DNA from: CAZOKN01 sp964580525
Lineage (GTDB): Bacteria > Pseudomonadota > Alphaproteobacteria > Rickettsiales > UBA6187
Length of the DNA stretch: 37,473 nt
Assembly: GCA_964580525.1 (NCBI GenBank)
Contig: CAZOKN010000015.1
Coordinates: 1-37,473, forward strand
Direction of reading: 5' to 3'
The notes under the pieces are model-generated. The model was not told the DNA's origin. It saw nothing but the letters and a program-made list of their open reading frames with translations, and ran no database searches. Positions 15,059-23,268 of the stretch are shown here, piece by piece. Made by a program: the position numbers and the translations under genes. Within the stretch, counting starts at the first letter, position 1. Each line of letters opens with the position of its first letter.

Positions 15059-15886
15059 TTGTCTGATATAAATCACCCTCAAAATAATCCAAAAAAACCT
15101 AGCACATTAGCTGAGGAAGTTGGAGATTTGCTGAAAAAATCTTCGGAAAATGAAGATGAAAATGTAAATCCCGCGGATGGCCGCTATCGTGATATTGGGC
15201 TTGAGCAAAAAATAGCAGCGCAAAAATCTGCCCAGAAAGCAATGCAACAGGCAGAAGACGAGTTGGAAGCTGTTGAAGAACAAGAACAGGATTTTATAGA
15301 CGCCACACGCGGCCAAAAAAAACATAAAGAAAAAACGCGCAAACAAAGCCGCACAGAAGCTAAAAAATCAAAAGAAGCAAAAAAAGAAAATACACGCCAA
15401 ATCACCAAATCTCTGCAACAGAAAAAAGAACTCAAACAGCAGATTTTACAAGGTTTGAAGGCCTCGCGCGAGAATTTGCTGAAAGTTGGCAAGAAGGCTG
15501 TTGAGAAAATCGCTGCTTACAAAATGCATGCGGAACGTGCGCCGGGAGATCAGGCTGGTGTGTTTGATAAAAACAAAATATCGCCGGAAAAAAATTCACC
15601 GCAAAAAGATAAAGGTTTACAGCATGATCGGGATTTTGGCTCGGAGTCGCGTGTAGAACATTTTAAAACTAAAATTAACGGGCTGGAAGTTGAAGGCACA
15701 GTTATGACGAGGGTTGATGACAATAAAAAAACTGGCAAATTAGAACAGGTTGAAAAAGCGGAAGTGAAAATTGACAAGGTCTCTAAAGATGGTTCGGAAG
15801 TTTCAAAAGGCAATCTTGGTAATTTATCCAGCGATGCTATTATGCGCAACTTGCCGAAGGATGATATGAGCAAAGGAATTAAATAA
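15059..15886 (+). CDS. Unknown 275-aa coiled-coil, highly charged protein (TTG start)
   Basis: The start is TTG at 15059, three bases after the preceding stop, with AGGGGGA 8-9 bases upstream inside the previous gene; no nearby ATG fits. Residues 50-170 are almost all Lys, Glu, Gln, Ala and Arg, with heptad-like spacing (coiled coil: AQKSAQKAMQQAEDELEAVE). The C-terminal third has alternating strands (HFKTKINGLEVEGTVMTRVD). A MHAERAPG segment is similar to the WAERAEDP motif of the HAD protein. Possibly a structural or nucleic-acid-associated protein; no function assigned. Confidence 0.7.
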   Translation: MSDINHPQNNPKKPSTLAEEVGDLLKKSSENEDENVNPADGRYRDIGLEQKIAAQKSAQKAMQQAEDELEAVEEQEQDFIDATRGQKKHKEKTRKQSRTEAKKSKEAKKENTRQITKSLQQKKELKQQILQGLKASRENLLKVGKKAVEKIAAYKMHAERAPGDQAGVFDKNKISPEKNSPQKDKGLQHDRDFGSESRVEHFKTKINGLEVEGTVMTRVDDNKKTGKLEQVEKAEVKIDKVSKDGSEVSKGNLGNLSSDAIMRNLPKDDMSKGIK

Positions 15887-15899
15887 TTTCACAAAATTT

Positions 15900-16580
15900 A
15901 TGATTGATATAAAGAACTTAGAAAATTATTTTAATGCAATACTAGAAGATGGGGATGTTTTTCCAGCGCAGCATAATTTGCTAGAGGAAGATGCTCGTTA
16001 TGAGTTCTATATCACCTTGCGTGAAAAACTAACAAAAACTGCAGCGAGTGTGGCGGCTGTGTTGCCTAGTATTGATAAGAAAAAGCCACAATATTTCAGT
16101 ATATTATCTAAATTTAATGAAGTGATAAATCAAATTATAAAGCTGGATGATGCAGCGCTTGATGTTAATTTGCGAAATTTGGCTGTGAATGAAATAATTA
16201 AAGGGAAAACCCCGCTGCCTGTGGGCGTGTTGACAGATTTTGTTGCATTGCTCGCTGAAAATGAGGCAACACCATTATTCGCCAATCAATATCTGACAAA
16301 ATTAAATGACGAAAAGGATGAGAAAATTCGCCAACTGGCAGAGCATGCGACGCGCATGGTGACAGCGGCGGATTTGGCCTTGTTTGAGGCAAAAAGCGGT
16401 ATAATTGCTAAAGATAAGAAAATGTTAGAAGTTTTGCGACAATTCAAGATGGAAGAAGGCAAGGGAATTGCCCAACTTGCAGTTGAAAAATTTAACATAA
16501 AACCACGTGATATTAAGCCAAAATCCAAGAGCCATGCGAGCCGTGTGGGGCGTAATGAGCGTGGAGATAAGCTGGTTTGA
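15900..16580 (+). CDS. Unknown 226-aa helical protein
   Basis: Starts 13 bases after the preceding stop, without a strong Shine-Dalgarno. Mostly predicted helix (e.g. YEFYITLREKLTKTAASVAA and ALFEAKSGIIAKDKKMLEVL). It ends in a basic tail PKSKSHASRVGRNERGDKLV, again a shared S-aromatic-A-x-R-V type motif. Third gene of the 14600-16580 operon. No family recognised. Confidence 0.7.
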   Translation: MIDIKNLENYFNAILEDGDVFPAQHNLLEEDARYEFYITLREKLTKTAASVAAVLPSIDKKKPQYFSILSKFNEVINQIIKLDDAALDVNLRNLAVNEIIKGKTPLPVGVLTDFVALLAENEATPLFANQYLTKLNDEKDEKIRQLAEHATRMVTAADLALFEAKSGIIAKDKKMLEVLRQFKMEEGKGIAQLAVEKFNIKPRDIKPKSKSHASRVGRNERGDKLV

Positions 16581-16750
16581 GGCCGTGATTGGCGGGTTGT
16601 GGCTTTCCCCGTTTCCCTTCATATAGCCTGCCACAACTTATCCTTCCATATTTATTAAAAATATGTATATATTGTAATAATTCTTTAATAATCATGTGGT
16701 ATTATGTCTCATGGTTTAGGTAAAACTATCTGAAAATGCGGAGAACAAAG

Positions 16751-17233
16751 ATGTCTTTGGTTGATAATATAGCTAACCACGCAAACGATATAGAAGCTCA
16801 AGTGCTGAAGATGCAAGAGCTTATGACGAAGTCGCAAACTGGCAAGAAGATGCTTGAATCTTCTCAGGAAATGGCCACTTCGGATGAAATGATGCTGCTG
16901 ATGGAAATTATTGGAAATCCTGATGTGTCTGAACAAGAAAGAATGTTATTAGCCCAATATATGGGTGAAATGTTGAAGCAAGATCCGGAAAATGGCCTTG
17001 AAGAATATGCAAAATATTTAGAGGGCGTTGTACAGGATCCAACATATAGCAAGAGAAAGGATTATTATCTTTCCATTGCTGATGCTGCAAGAGCAGTGAA
17101 CGAAACAGAAGTTTATAGGAAATATATTAAATCCTATAGCGCTTTTGAAAACGATAATTCCCCTGAGGCAAAAGCGGCAAGGGAAGCAACAGAAGAAATG
17201 CAGCGCAAAATGAAAGAATGGGCGCAAGGTTAA
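16751..17233 (+). CDS. Unknown 160-aa helical protein, paralogue of 23269
   Basis: The start at 16751 is favoured over 16736 because CGGAGA lies 6-7 bases upstream. All-helical. Its centre aligns with the 23269-23757 protein: M...I...D...I/Q, then Y-x-L-E-G, then K/R-R-x-x-Y-Y...A, then Y-x-K/R-Y/L. So there are two copies of an undescribed family in one window. It precedes the NADAR gene by 55 bases and may be cotranscribed with it. Rich in Met (ATSDEMMLLMEIIG). Function unknown. Confidence 0.72.
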   Translation: MSLVDNIANHANDIEAQVLKMQELMTKSQTGKKMLESSQEMATSDEMMLLMEIIGNPDVSEQERMLLAQYMGEMLKQDPENGLEEYAKYLEGVVQDPTYSKRKDYYLSIADAARAVNETEVYRKYIKSYSAFENDNSPEAKAAREATEEMQRKMKEWAQG

Positions 17234-17288
17234 TTTTTAAGAATAATAATTAAATACCGGAATTGAAGTTAAAAGGGAGAAGTTGGTT

Positions 17289-19391
17289 ATGAGTAAAGTG
17301 AAACAGCAAATGGAAGTAATTCTTGTTGATGGTATCATTTCGCATGATGCTCTAGTAGCGAGAGCTGATGCTGATCCAATTAAGTTCCCAGAGACAGAAG
17401 TAAAAAGCAATTTTGGTGGCTTTTTTGGCGAATATTCAAGGAAATTGAGCCTTCCAGATGAAGTTAAAGAAGGATTGGAAAGTCCTAATTTTTTAGTCTT
17501 CCAGGGTGACGAACATACCAGCAAAACAGCAGGTAAATCTGCTGGTAACCGTTATGTGTTTTCTAATTACTCTGACCATTCTGTAGAAGTTGGAGGCAAT
17601 ACATACCCTACTGCTGAGCATTATTTCCAAATGCAGAAGCTTGATAAAGGTTCCCCTAATTATGCAAGGGATCGTGAGTTGGCTTTAAAAATGACACCTG
17701 GTCAGGTTCGTGATGCCTGTGGTCGTAAAGGTGCAACGATAGATGGCAAACAGCTCAAGNNNNNNNNNNCTGGTGCTACAGAGGCTGAAAGAGAATCTGC
17801 TGCAGATTATGCTATGAAGACTGCGCTTGTAGCAAAATTCACCCAAAATCCTGACGCTTTGGCAACATTGCTTGCATCTGGTGATAAAACATTGGTTGAA
17901 GGTGCTTGGTATGATGATAAATGGGGAATTGGCCTTAGGAAAGGTCCTGATGGTAAAGTAGTTGAGCCTAATGAATTGGGTCAAAATCGTCTTGGACAAT
18001 TGCTTGGCCAAGTGAGAGATGAAATTCACACAGAGCTTACTTTGGGTAGTGCTGGAGAGCCAGCGTTAAATACTCTTTTTAACGATCCAAAGGCGTCTGC
18101 AAAATTAGTTTCTGATTATGTTGCAAAGCATAAAGATACGCCTGATCAATGCAAAATTGGTGGTCGTGATGAAGCTACTTTAGGTGAATTTAGAAAAAAT
18201 TTAGTGAAATTTTCTGGCAATCCTGAGAAATATGCGGAAGACAGGCTTAATGCAAGAGCTACTGAGAAAGTGTTGAAAGATATTGAGAGCAAAAGATCTG
18301 CACCAACTGCACCAACTGTACCAACTGCTCCTTTAGCTGTAACTCCTGCTACGCCAGGTGCTACTCCTGCTGCTGCTAAAAATACTACTACAATAAATGG
18401 TTGGCAGCCTGAGCATGATGTTAATCATCATAAAAACCGTCATGGTGTTTCTGGTTTTGGCAAAGGAGCGAAGCAAGGCCTTTTGGTGGGCGGTGGATCT
18501 ATAGCAGCTGGTGGTTTATTACTGTGTTTCGGTGCTACTGCTGGTTTTGGCCTTTTGATTGCTCTAGCATTAATACTTGGTGGTGCTGCTTACGTTGCCT
18601 ATAAAGGCGGCATAGGTGCAAAAGATAATATGCACAACAAAGTGAAATCTAACATCCATGAGCTAGTTGATGTTATGGAAAGAAATAACGCTTTAGCTAA
18701 GGCAAAAGGTATTGATGGTGACGATGTTCGCGATGGAATAGCTGCAAAAAGGTTAGATGATGCAATTAAGAAAGTAGAGGACAAAGCTGCTAAAGATAAT
18801 AAGAAAGTATTAGATCATAATGTTAAGGGATTAGCTAAAGGCTTTGACCATGCAGTAAGTGCTGCTGAGAAAGAGCTTAAAGCTGCTAGAAAAGCTGGTA
18901 ATAAAGCTGGTATTGCTGCAGCAGAAGCAAAAATTGATGGCATTATCGCTAGAAAAGATGCAATTATGACTGATGCTCGCCGTAATTCGGACGGTTCAAG
19001 CGATCATCTTTTTGATAAGCTATACGAAGAGCATACAAAGGATGCCAATAAACGCGCTGTAAAAGCTTTTAAGGCTGAATATGAAGAAGCTAAAGATGTT
19101 AGAAAGGCGGATAATGCTGCTTTAAGAGCTGCTGAAAAGGCTCATGCAAAGGATAGTAGTGTTGATATTGGTTTCGAAAAAGAAGAGTTAAGAATTGCCA
19201 GGGAAGAACAAAAGCAAGCTAAGGCTCAGTATAAAGATGCGAAGAAAGACCCTGCTGGCGCAAAAGCAAAGAGAGATGCTGATGCGGCAGGTGCAGCGGC
19301 TTCGCTTGGAAAGGCTCCTGCTGGTCCTGATGCTCCTGTTCCAGGAGGAAAAAAGAAGGATAAAGGCGGTGCTCCTGCTGTAGGTGCCTAA
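17289..19391 (+). CDS. NADAR/YbiA-like N-glycosidase domain fused to a Gly-rich membrane segment and coiled coil
   Basis: The ATG at 17289 has AGGGAG about 9 bases upstream. Residues about 70-250 carry the NADAR (DUF1768/YbiA) signature: RYVFSNYSDHSVEV, Y-P-T-A-E-H-Y-F-Q-M-Q-K-L, a G-R segment, then MKTALVAKFTQNP, T-L-V-E-G-A-W-Y-D-D-K-W-G-I-G and QNRLGQLLGQVRDEI. The family cleaves N-glycosidic bonds of riboflavin intermediates or reverses guanine ADP-ribosylation. A Pro/Thr linker (338-366) leads to a glycine-zipper hydrophobic region (about 395-440, LLVGGGSIAAGGLLL), then an Ala/Lys-rich coiled coil to the end. This fusion is unusual for NADAR proteins, which are normally about 150-200 residues. 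Ten N bases lie inside the domain; the frame is preserved. A strong terminator follows. Confidence 0.85.
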   Translation: MSKVKQQMEVILVDGIISHDALVARADADPIKFPETEVKSNFGGFFGEYSRKLSLPDEVKEGLESPNFLVFQGDEHTSKTAGKSAGNRYVFSNYSDHSVEVGGNTYPTAEHYFQMQKLDKGSPNYARDRELALKMTPGQVRDACGRKGATIDGKQLKXXXXGATEAERESAADYAMKTALVAKFTQNPDALATLLASGDKTLVEGAWYDDKWGIGLRKGPDGKVVEPNELGQNRLGQLLGQVRDEIHTELTLGSAGEPALNTLFNDPKASAKLVSDYVAKHKDTPDQCKIGGRDEATLGEFRKNLVKFSGNPEKYAEDRLNARATEKVLKDIESKRSAPTAPTVPTAPLAVTPATPGATPAAAKNTTTINGWQPEHDVNHHKNRHGVSGFGKGAKQGLLVGGGSIAAGGLLLCFGATAGFGLLIALALILGGAAYVAYKGGIGAKDNMHNKVKSNIHELVDVMERNNALAKAKGIDGDDVRDGIAAKRLDDAIKKVEDKAAKDNKKVLDHNVKGLAKGFDHAVSAAEKELKAARKAGNKAGIAAAEAKIDGIIARKDAIMTDARRNSDGSSDHLFDKLYEEHTKDANKRAVKAFKAEYEEAKDVRKADNAALRAAEKAHAKDSSVDIGFEKEELRIAREEQKQAKAQYKDAKKDPAGAKAKRDADAAGAAASLGKAPAGPDAPVPGGKKKDKGGAPAVGA
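17760..17769. other. Assembly gap, 10 N
   Basis: Ten unknown bases within the NADAR domain. The flanking frame continues if the length is taken as 10, but the true length is not known. Confidence 0.98.
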
Positions 19392-19404
19392 TAAAATAAA
19401 CAAC

Positions 19405-19438
19405 AAAACCCCGTCAGTTAATTCTGGCGGGGTTTTTT
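19405..19438 (+). terminator. Rho-independent terminator of the NADAR gene
   Basis: CCCCGTCAG, six-base loop, CTGGCGGGG (one G-T pair), then six T. Confidence 0.92.
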
Positions 19439-19497
19439 ATTTGAGGCTGAGCCCAGAGAAATGTCTATTATACAATAGCAAAGCAATCAAACTCTCC

Positions 19498-19526
19498 TTG
19501 CTAATCTGCATGTGTGAATATATAAT
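19498..19526 (+). promoter_or_regulatory. sigma70 promoter of the gene at 19568
   Basis: TTGCTA, 17 bases, TATAAT; the start codon is 41 bases downstream. Confidence 0.7.
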
Positions 19527-19567
19527 GACAATTAGAATTATTTGTTTTTTTGTAATGTATATAAAAT

Positions 19568-20074
19568 ATGCCGCAAATATTAGAAACGCCATTGCCGGAC
19601 GATTTTTATAAGGAAGAAGGTTGGGTGAAAAGCCTGGTCAATTTCTATGGCGAAAAGAATAAAAAACTGCCCGTTTCTGCCCTGCAAAAGCCTATGGAAA
19701 TCCTCGCGCGTGCGATTTATAATGTGTCGTTTATATATGGCAACTTTCCTGACGTGGTTTATGATGCTCTGGGCCAGGCCATTGACCCGCTTTTTGCTCC
19801 CAAAGAATATCACGACAAGATATATGCTGAACTCAAACAAGCTGCTGAAGACGAAAATCGCCCCCTGCTAGCTGATTATGCTGAGGCCTTATATACAATC
19901 CGTAGGATGTATGGCCGCGATAAAGAATTTTATGAAGATAATTTTAGCAAGCAAATGAGCATGATTGCTGCTGCCGGGTTGATTTCGCAGCAAGAGCGCT
20001 TTGGCTCAGTTATCCAGGAAATCACGAAAGTGCATGTAAATCAGGTGCGCAAAATGGTGGCGGACAGGAAATAG
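19568..20074 (+). CDS. Unknown 168-aa helical protein, paralogue of 20579
   Basis: The N-terminus LPDDFYKEEGWVKSLVNFYG aligns with LPHNFYQSKGWHKSLVSHYC of the 20579 product. Further matches are Y-G-N-F-P-x-x-V, L-x-Q-A, E-Y-x-x-K-I-Y, A-E-A/G-L-x-x-I-R and K-E-F/Y. All-helical, no signal peptide, no known motif. A good promoter but no clear Shine-Dalgarno precedes it. With 20579 it defines an undescribed family present twice, separated by one small disordered-protein gene. Confidence 0.75.
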   Translation: MPQILETPLPDDFYKEEGWVKSLVNFYGEKNKKLPVSALQKPMEILARAIYNVSFIYGNFPDVVYDALGQAIDPLFAPKEYHDKIYAELKQAAEDENRPLLADYAEALYTIRRMYGRDKEFYEDNFSKQMSMIAAAGLISQQERFGSVIQEITKVHVNQVRKMVADRK

Positions 20075-20155
20075 GGCAGTGTGTTTTTCGTTTATGTATT
20101 AGCCACCTTGAGATAACGATTTTTTTCATAATTTAACAAAATCTTAATATTCGAC

Positions 20156-20164
20156 TGGTATAAT
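20156..20164 (+). promoter_or_regulatory. Extended -10 promoter before the gene at 20191
   Basis: TGGTATAAT is a perfect extended -10 (TGnTATAAT). No good -35 is visible (TTAACA lies 20 bases upstream). Confidence 0.5.
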
Positions 20165-20190
20165 TATAATATTAGGGTTATTAGGTTGTT

Positions 20191-20571
20191 ATGATAAACG
20201 AAACGAGACCTTCAAGATTTGCTGATGTAGTGCCTGCTGATGAAGCCAGGCGCCATGAGATGCCTCTAGAGATTTCTGCCCTTGCCAATCTTATACCTAA
20301 CAAAGAATTAGAAAAACCAGCCAAAACAAAAGATATCGTTCCAGCTAAAGAAGCTAGAACCGAAAAGAAAGACCCAGCCGTTGAAAAAGCTAAAGTGCAA
20401 AAACCTGGAAAAGAGGCGGGACTTTCAAATGTTAAGCCTGAAATAAAAGATAAACTTGCAAATTCGCAATTAAATGTTAAAAACCAAGCAAAACAAGATG
20501 ATAAACAGAAAAACAAGTTTACAGACATAGTGAAAAATTCTAAATCCCCACAAAAAGATATCGATAGATAA
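20191..20571 (+). CDS. Small disordered Lys/Pro-rich protein, 126 aa
   Basis: Very rich in Lys, Glu, Ala and Pro, with repeated AKTKDIVPAKEARTEKKDP-like segments. The N-terminus SRFADVVPADEARRHEMP and the C-terminus NKFTDIVKNSKSPQKD both carry the short aromatic-A/T-x-x-V motif found in cargo proteins. No folded domain is expected. It lies between the paralogous genes 19568 and 20579, eight bases from the latter's start, so the two are probably cotranscribed. Confidence 0.65.
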   Translation: MINETRPSRFADVVPADEARRHEMPLEISALANLIPNKELEKPAKTKDIVPAKEARTEKKDPAVEKAKVQKPGKEAGLSNVKPEIKDKLANSQLNVKNQAKQDDKQKNKFTDIVKNSKSPQKDIDR

Positions 20572-20578
20572 TAAATAT

Positions 20579-21097
20579 ATGGGACAGTCGACAGCACTCA
20601 AAACATTGCCGCATAATTTTTATCAGTCTAAAGGCTGGCATAAAAGCCTTGTGAGCCACTATTGTGGAGAAAAGGTGAAGCCGGAAACTCTGGACTATCC
20701 TTTGGAAGCTTTAACTGTTGGCATCGAGAATATCATAAATGTTTATGGAAATTTCCCCGAAGATGTCGCAAAGCTTTTGCACCAGGCGGTGAATGCGGGA
20801 TATGGACATGACGAATATGAAGAAAAAATTTATAAAGTAATAAAAAGCAGTGCAATAAAACGTAAAGACCCGTATATTGATAGAGTAGCAGAAGGCTTGC
20901 ACTATATTCGCCTTCTATTTGAAAAAAATAAAGAATATATAATCGAATATTTCGGCAATGAAATTGAAAAAATCGAAGGTGCAACGCCTGAAGAAAAAGT
21001 CGAAAAACTCGCTGAAGTCCTAAGCCTTATCGCTAAAATTCACACCAAGCAAGTTGCATTTATGATTATGCAATATTGCGATAAAAAACCTAATTAA
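20579..21097 (+). CDS. Unknown 172-aa helical protein, paralogue of 19568
   Basis: Shares L-P-x-x-F-Y-x-x-x-G-W-x-K-S-L-V and several later blocks with the 19568 product (see there). All-helical; it ends VAFMIMQYCDKKPN. Starts eight bases after the preceding stop. No function known. Confidence 0.75.
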   Translation: MGQSTALKTLPHNFYQSKGWHKSLVSHYCGEKVKPETLDYPLEALTVGIENIINVYGNFPEDVAKLLHQAVNAGYGHDEYEEKIYKVIKSSAIKRKDPYIDRVAEGLHYIRLLFEKNKEYIIEYFGNEIEKIEGATPEEKVEKLAEVLSLIAKIHTKQVAFMIMQYCDKKPN

Positions 21098-21130
21098 TTT
21101 CTCATTCACTAAAATCTATCTATTCGAAGT

Positions 21131-21160
21131 ATCAGGATTTTTCCTGATGCTGGATTTTTC
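21131..21160 (+). terminator. Probable terminator after 20579
   Basis: ATCAGGA, four T, TCCTGAT, a short gap, then TTTTTCTTTT. It separates the orphan-gene block from g12. Confidence 0.55.
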
Positions 21161-21207
21161 TTTTCTCAAATAAATCACTCGCTAATCTAAAATTATAGGA
21201 GCCAATC

Positions 21208-21810
21208 ATGCTATCATTTCATGAGGTACAATTTCCATGCGACATTTCATACGGCTCGTCAGGTGGGCCGGAATTTTCCACTGATGTGGTGATAACCCAT
21301 AGCGGCTATGAGCAGCGCAATATCAACTGGTCGGAAGCGCGGGCGCGATATAATGTTACGCATGGAGTTAAAACTCAAGAGCAACTAGATGTTTTAATTG
21401 CATTTTTCCGTGCTAGATGTGGGAGGGCTTATGGCTTTAGATTTAAAGACTGGAGCGACTATAGCGCCATCGCGCAAAATATTGCCACCGGCGATGGCAC
21501 AACTGTTGATTTTCAATTGATTAAAATCTATAGCAGCGGCTCGCAAACTGTGATGCGTAACATAACTAAGCCTGTGGATAACTCTGTGGTTATCTATGTG
21601 GATAACTCTGTGCAAAACTCCGGGATAACTATCGATTATGCTACGGGAATCATAACATTTGCAAGCCCTCCGGCGGATGAGGCTGTTATTACTGCAGATT
21701 TTGAATTTGATACGCCGGTGCGTTTTGACACCGACAGGCTTTCAACTTCGCTGGATTCTTATGGCGTTAGCAGCTGGCATGATATTGGATTGATTGAGGT
21801 TAGGGTGTAG
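21208..21810 (+). CDS. Distal tail protein, GTA g12-like (DUF2460)
   Basis: 200 residues, the usual length of DUF2460. Family hallmarks: F-H-E-V-Q-F-P at the start, I-S-Y-G-S-S-G-G-P-E-F-S-T-D-V-V, SGYEQRNINWSEARARYNV, then F-F-R-A-R-C-G-R-A-Y-G-F-R-F-K-D-W-S-D-Y, and near the end F-D-T-D-R. The protein forms the ring at the tail tip that carries the hub. TAGGAGCC lies about 6 bases before the ATG, nearly the same Shine-Dalgarno context as g8. All conserved segments are intact, so the gene appears functional. Canonically it is followed directly by g13; here an ankyrin gene, two + strand orphans and a second minus-strand gene intervene. Confidence 0.93.
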   Translation: MLSFHEVQFPCDISYGSSGGPEFSTDVVITHSGYEQRNINWSEARARYNVTHGVKTQEQLDVLIAFFRARCGRAYGFRFKDWSDYSAIAQNIATGDGTTVDFQLIKIYSSGSQTVMRNITKPVDNSVVIYVDNSVQNSGITIDYATGIITFASPPADEAVITADFEFDTPVRFDTDRLSTSLDSYGVSSWHDIGLIEVRV

Positions 21811-21900
21811 AGTGAGTGATTAGTGCGAGTGTGAGTGGTTAGAATTTTTTAGATTTGTCATCTTACGAGCGATGCTCTGCAAGCCAATTGTTGTTACGCT

Positions 21901-22004
21901 GTCATTGCGATGAGTCGAACGTAGTGAGCACGAAGAAGCAATCTATTGAAAAGTTACGATGGATTGCTTCTTCGGCGTCGCTATGCTCCCCTCATCGCAA
22001 TGAC
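21901..22004. repeat. Long dispersed inverted repeat (GTCATTGCGATGAG type)
   Basis: Outer arms GTCATTGCGATGAG (21901-21914) and CTCATCGCAATGAC (21991-22004); inner arms GAAGAAGCAATC (21932-21943) and GATTGCTTCTTC (21962-21973). A common class of proteobacterial intergenic repeat. With copy F it fills the 308-bp spacer after g12. Confidence 0.8.
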
Positions 22005-22023
22005 GATGTTTTTTAGGTAAAAC

Positions 22024-22067
22024 GAATCTAGAATCAGGTTTCCTTGATTCTAGATTCGTGATTCCGG
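22024..22067. repeat. AT-rich palindromic repeat, variant copy F
   Basis: AATCTAGAATCAGG ... CCTTGATTCTAGATT is a perfect-looking hairpin using the same TCTAGA/GATTC words as copies B-E, but without the AACTTTAG core. It sits between g12 and the 3' flank of an ankyrin gene. Confidence 0.6.
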
Positions 22068-22118
22068 ATTCCGCAGCAGATCTAGGATGAAACCCCGGCC
22101 TGCTGTGGTCTATAATGC

Positions 22119-23000
22119 CTACTTATTAAATCGGCTGATAGGTTGTTTAGGTTGCTCAGGATTTTCATTCTGAACAATATCAGGTATACTACCTCTTCTC
22201 TGAAGTCTGCTAGCCGATTCGTCTCTTCTTTGCTCCTGAACCATTGCGACATGTGAGGGAGATTTTGCAGTTCTTGCACGATGTGTTGGGATTTTATCAT
22301 CCCTATTTTTGGCATTACCATCAGCGCCATTTTCGAGAAGAAGTTTTTCTATACCAGAATTGCCATGGAAAGCCGCCATATGAAGTGGAGTGTCGCCGTC
22401 ATCGTCTTTTGCATGAATATCAGCAGATTTTTCTTTTATAAAAAACTCTGCGAGATCAAAATTGCCATGTGAAACAGCTATATGAAGCGGAGTTAGGCCA
22501 AGATCGGTTTTGTCATTAATACCAACACCCTTTTCGATAAGAAGTTTTGCAATTTCAGGAAGGTCTTTTCTAATAGCCAATCCCATTATTATCATTGCAC
22601 GTTCGTTTTGGACATTAAAATTCTTATTTTCAAGAATAAGTTTTGCAACCTCACCATGGCCTGCTTCAATGGCTATATATAAAGCTGTCTCGGGACGTAG
22701 GTCACCAGTATGAACATTAGCACCATTGTCGAGAAGAACTTTTACAACATCACTATGGCCATGTCGAGCAGCAGCCATAAGTGCTGTAGTTCCAAAGTAT
22801 CTCTTTTCATTAACAACAAGTTTTTTATCTTCATTACTAAGTTTTGAAAATAATTCTGCAATTTTATTAACTATTTGAGTTTGTCCTGCAGGATTTTGAT
22901 TTTTCTTAAAAGGAATACTTGAATTAGAAACGGGGCCTGTAGAGGCTATAAGTCCATGTAATTCCTCTACTTTTTCCCTTAACTGTTTTGTATCTAACAT
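22119..23000 (-). CDS. Ankyrin-repeat protein, 293 aa
   Basis: A helical N-terminus (1-70) is followed by about five repeats (70-240), e.g. FGTTALMAAARHGHSDVVKV, E-T-A-L-Y-I-A, LTPLHIAVSHGNFDLAEFF and GDTPLHMAAFHGNSGIEKLL. The tail has SPSHVAMVQEQRRDES (about 247-262) and ends PEQPKQPISRFNK, matching the tails of the 8085 and 10834 proteins although the post-ankyrin domain is absent. AAGGA precedes the ATG at 23000. Promoter, leader and 3' flank also match those genes, so this looks like a shorter member of one cassette family. Confidence 0.87.
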   Translation of the reverse strand: MLDTKQLREKVEELHGLIASTGPVSNSSIPFKKNQNPAGQTQIVNKIAELFSKLSNEDKKLVVNEKRYFGTTALMAAARHGHSDVVKVLLDNGANVHTGDLRPETALYIAIEAGHGEVAKLILENKNFNVQNERAMIIMGLAIRKDLPEIAKLLIEKGVGINDKTDLGLTPLHIAVSHGNFDLAEFFIKEKSADIHAKDDDGDTPLHMAAFHGNSGIEKLLLENGADGNAKNRDDKIPTHRARTAKSPSHVAMVQEQRRDESASRLQRRGSIPDIVQNENPEQPKQPISRFNK

Positions 23001-23044
23001 GTTAGTTATCCTTTTTAATAGTTAGTGAATTAATTTGCGGCGGG

Positions 23045-23073
23045 AATCTAGTTTAAGTGAAGCTATGGGTCAA
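23045..23073 (-). promoter_or_regulatory. sigma70-type promoter of the ankyrin gene 22119-23000
   Basis: Minus strand: TTGACC, 17 bases, TAGATT, preceded by TCAAACTTCC exactly as at 12729-12757. Confidence 0.7.
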
Positions 23074-23095
23074 GGAAGTTTGACGGGGAGGGGAA

Positions 23096-23194
23096 TTTAG
23101 AATTTAAGAACTTAGGAAAATTAGAACATTAGAACTTTAGAATATTAGAACTTAAAATTCCAAAGTTCTAACTTTCTTAAATTCCCAATTCCTT
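23096..23194. repeat. AT-rich palindromic repeat, copy G
   Basis: TTAGAACTTTAGAATATTAG and AACTTAAAATTCCAAAGTTC plus outer AGAATTTAAG-like arms. Lies between the divergent promoters of 22119 and 23269; with copy F it brackets the ankyrin gene. Confidence 0.75.
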
Positions 23195-23268
23195 ACCCTA
23201 TTAACCTTTCATTAACTATTTTGTACTAATATGACACTATAACAATAGCTTATAAGGCAAATTTAATT

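Noticed and set aside
17289..19391. Colicin- or pore-forming-toxin assignment from the Gly-rich hydrophobic segment
   Set aside because: The clear NADAR signature and lack of a pore-domain helix pattern make the membrane segment better described simply as a membrane or glycine-zipper region.
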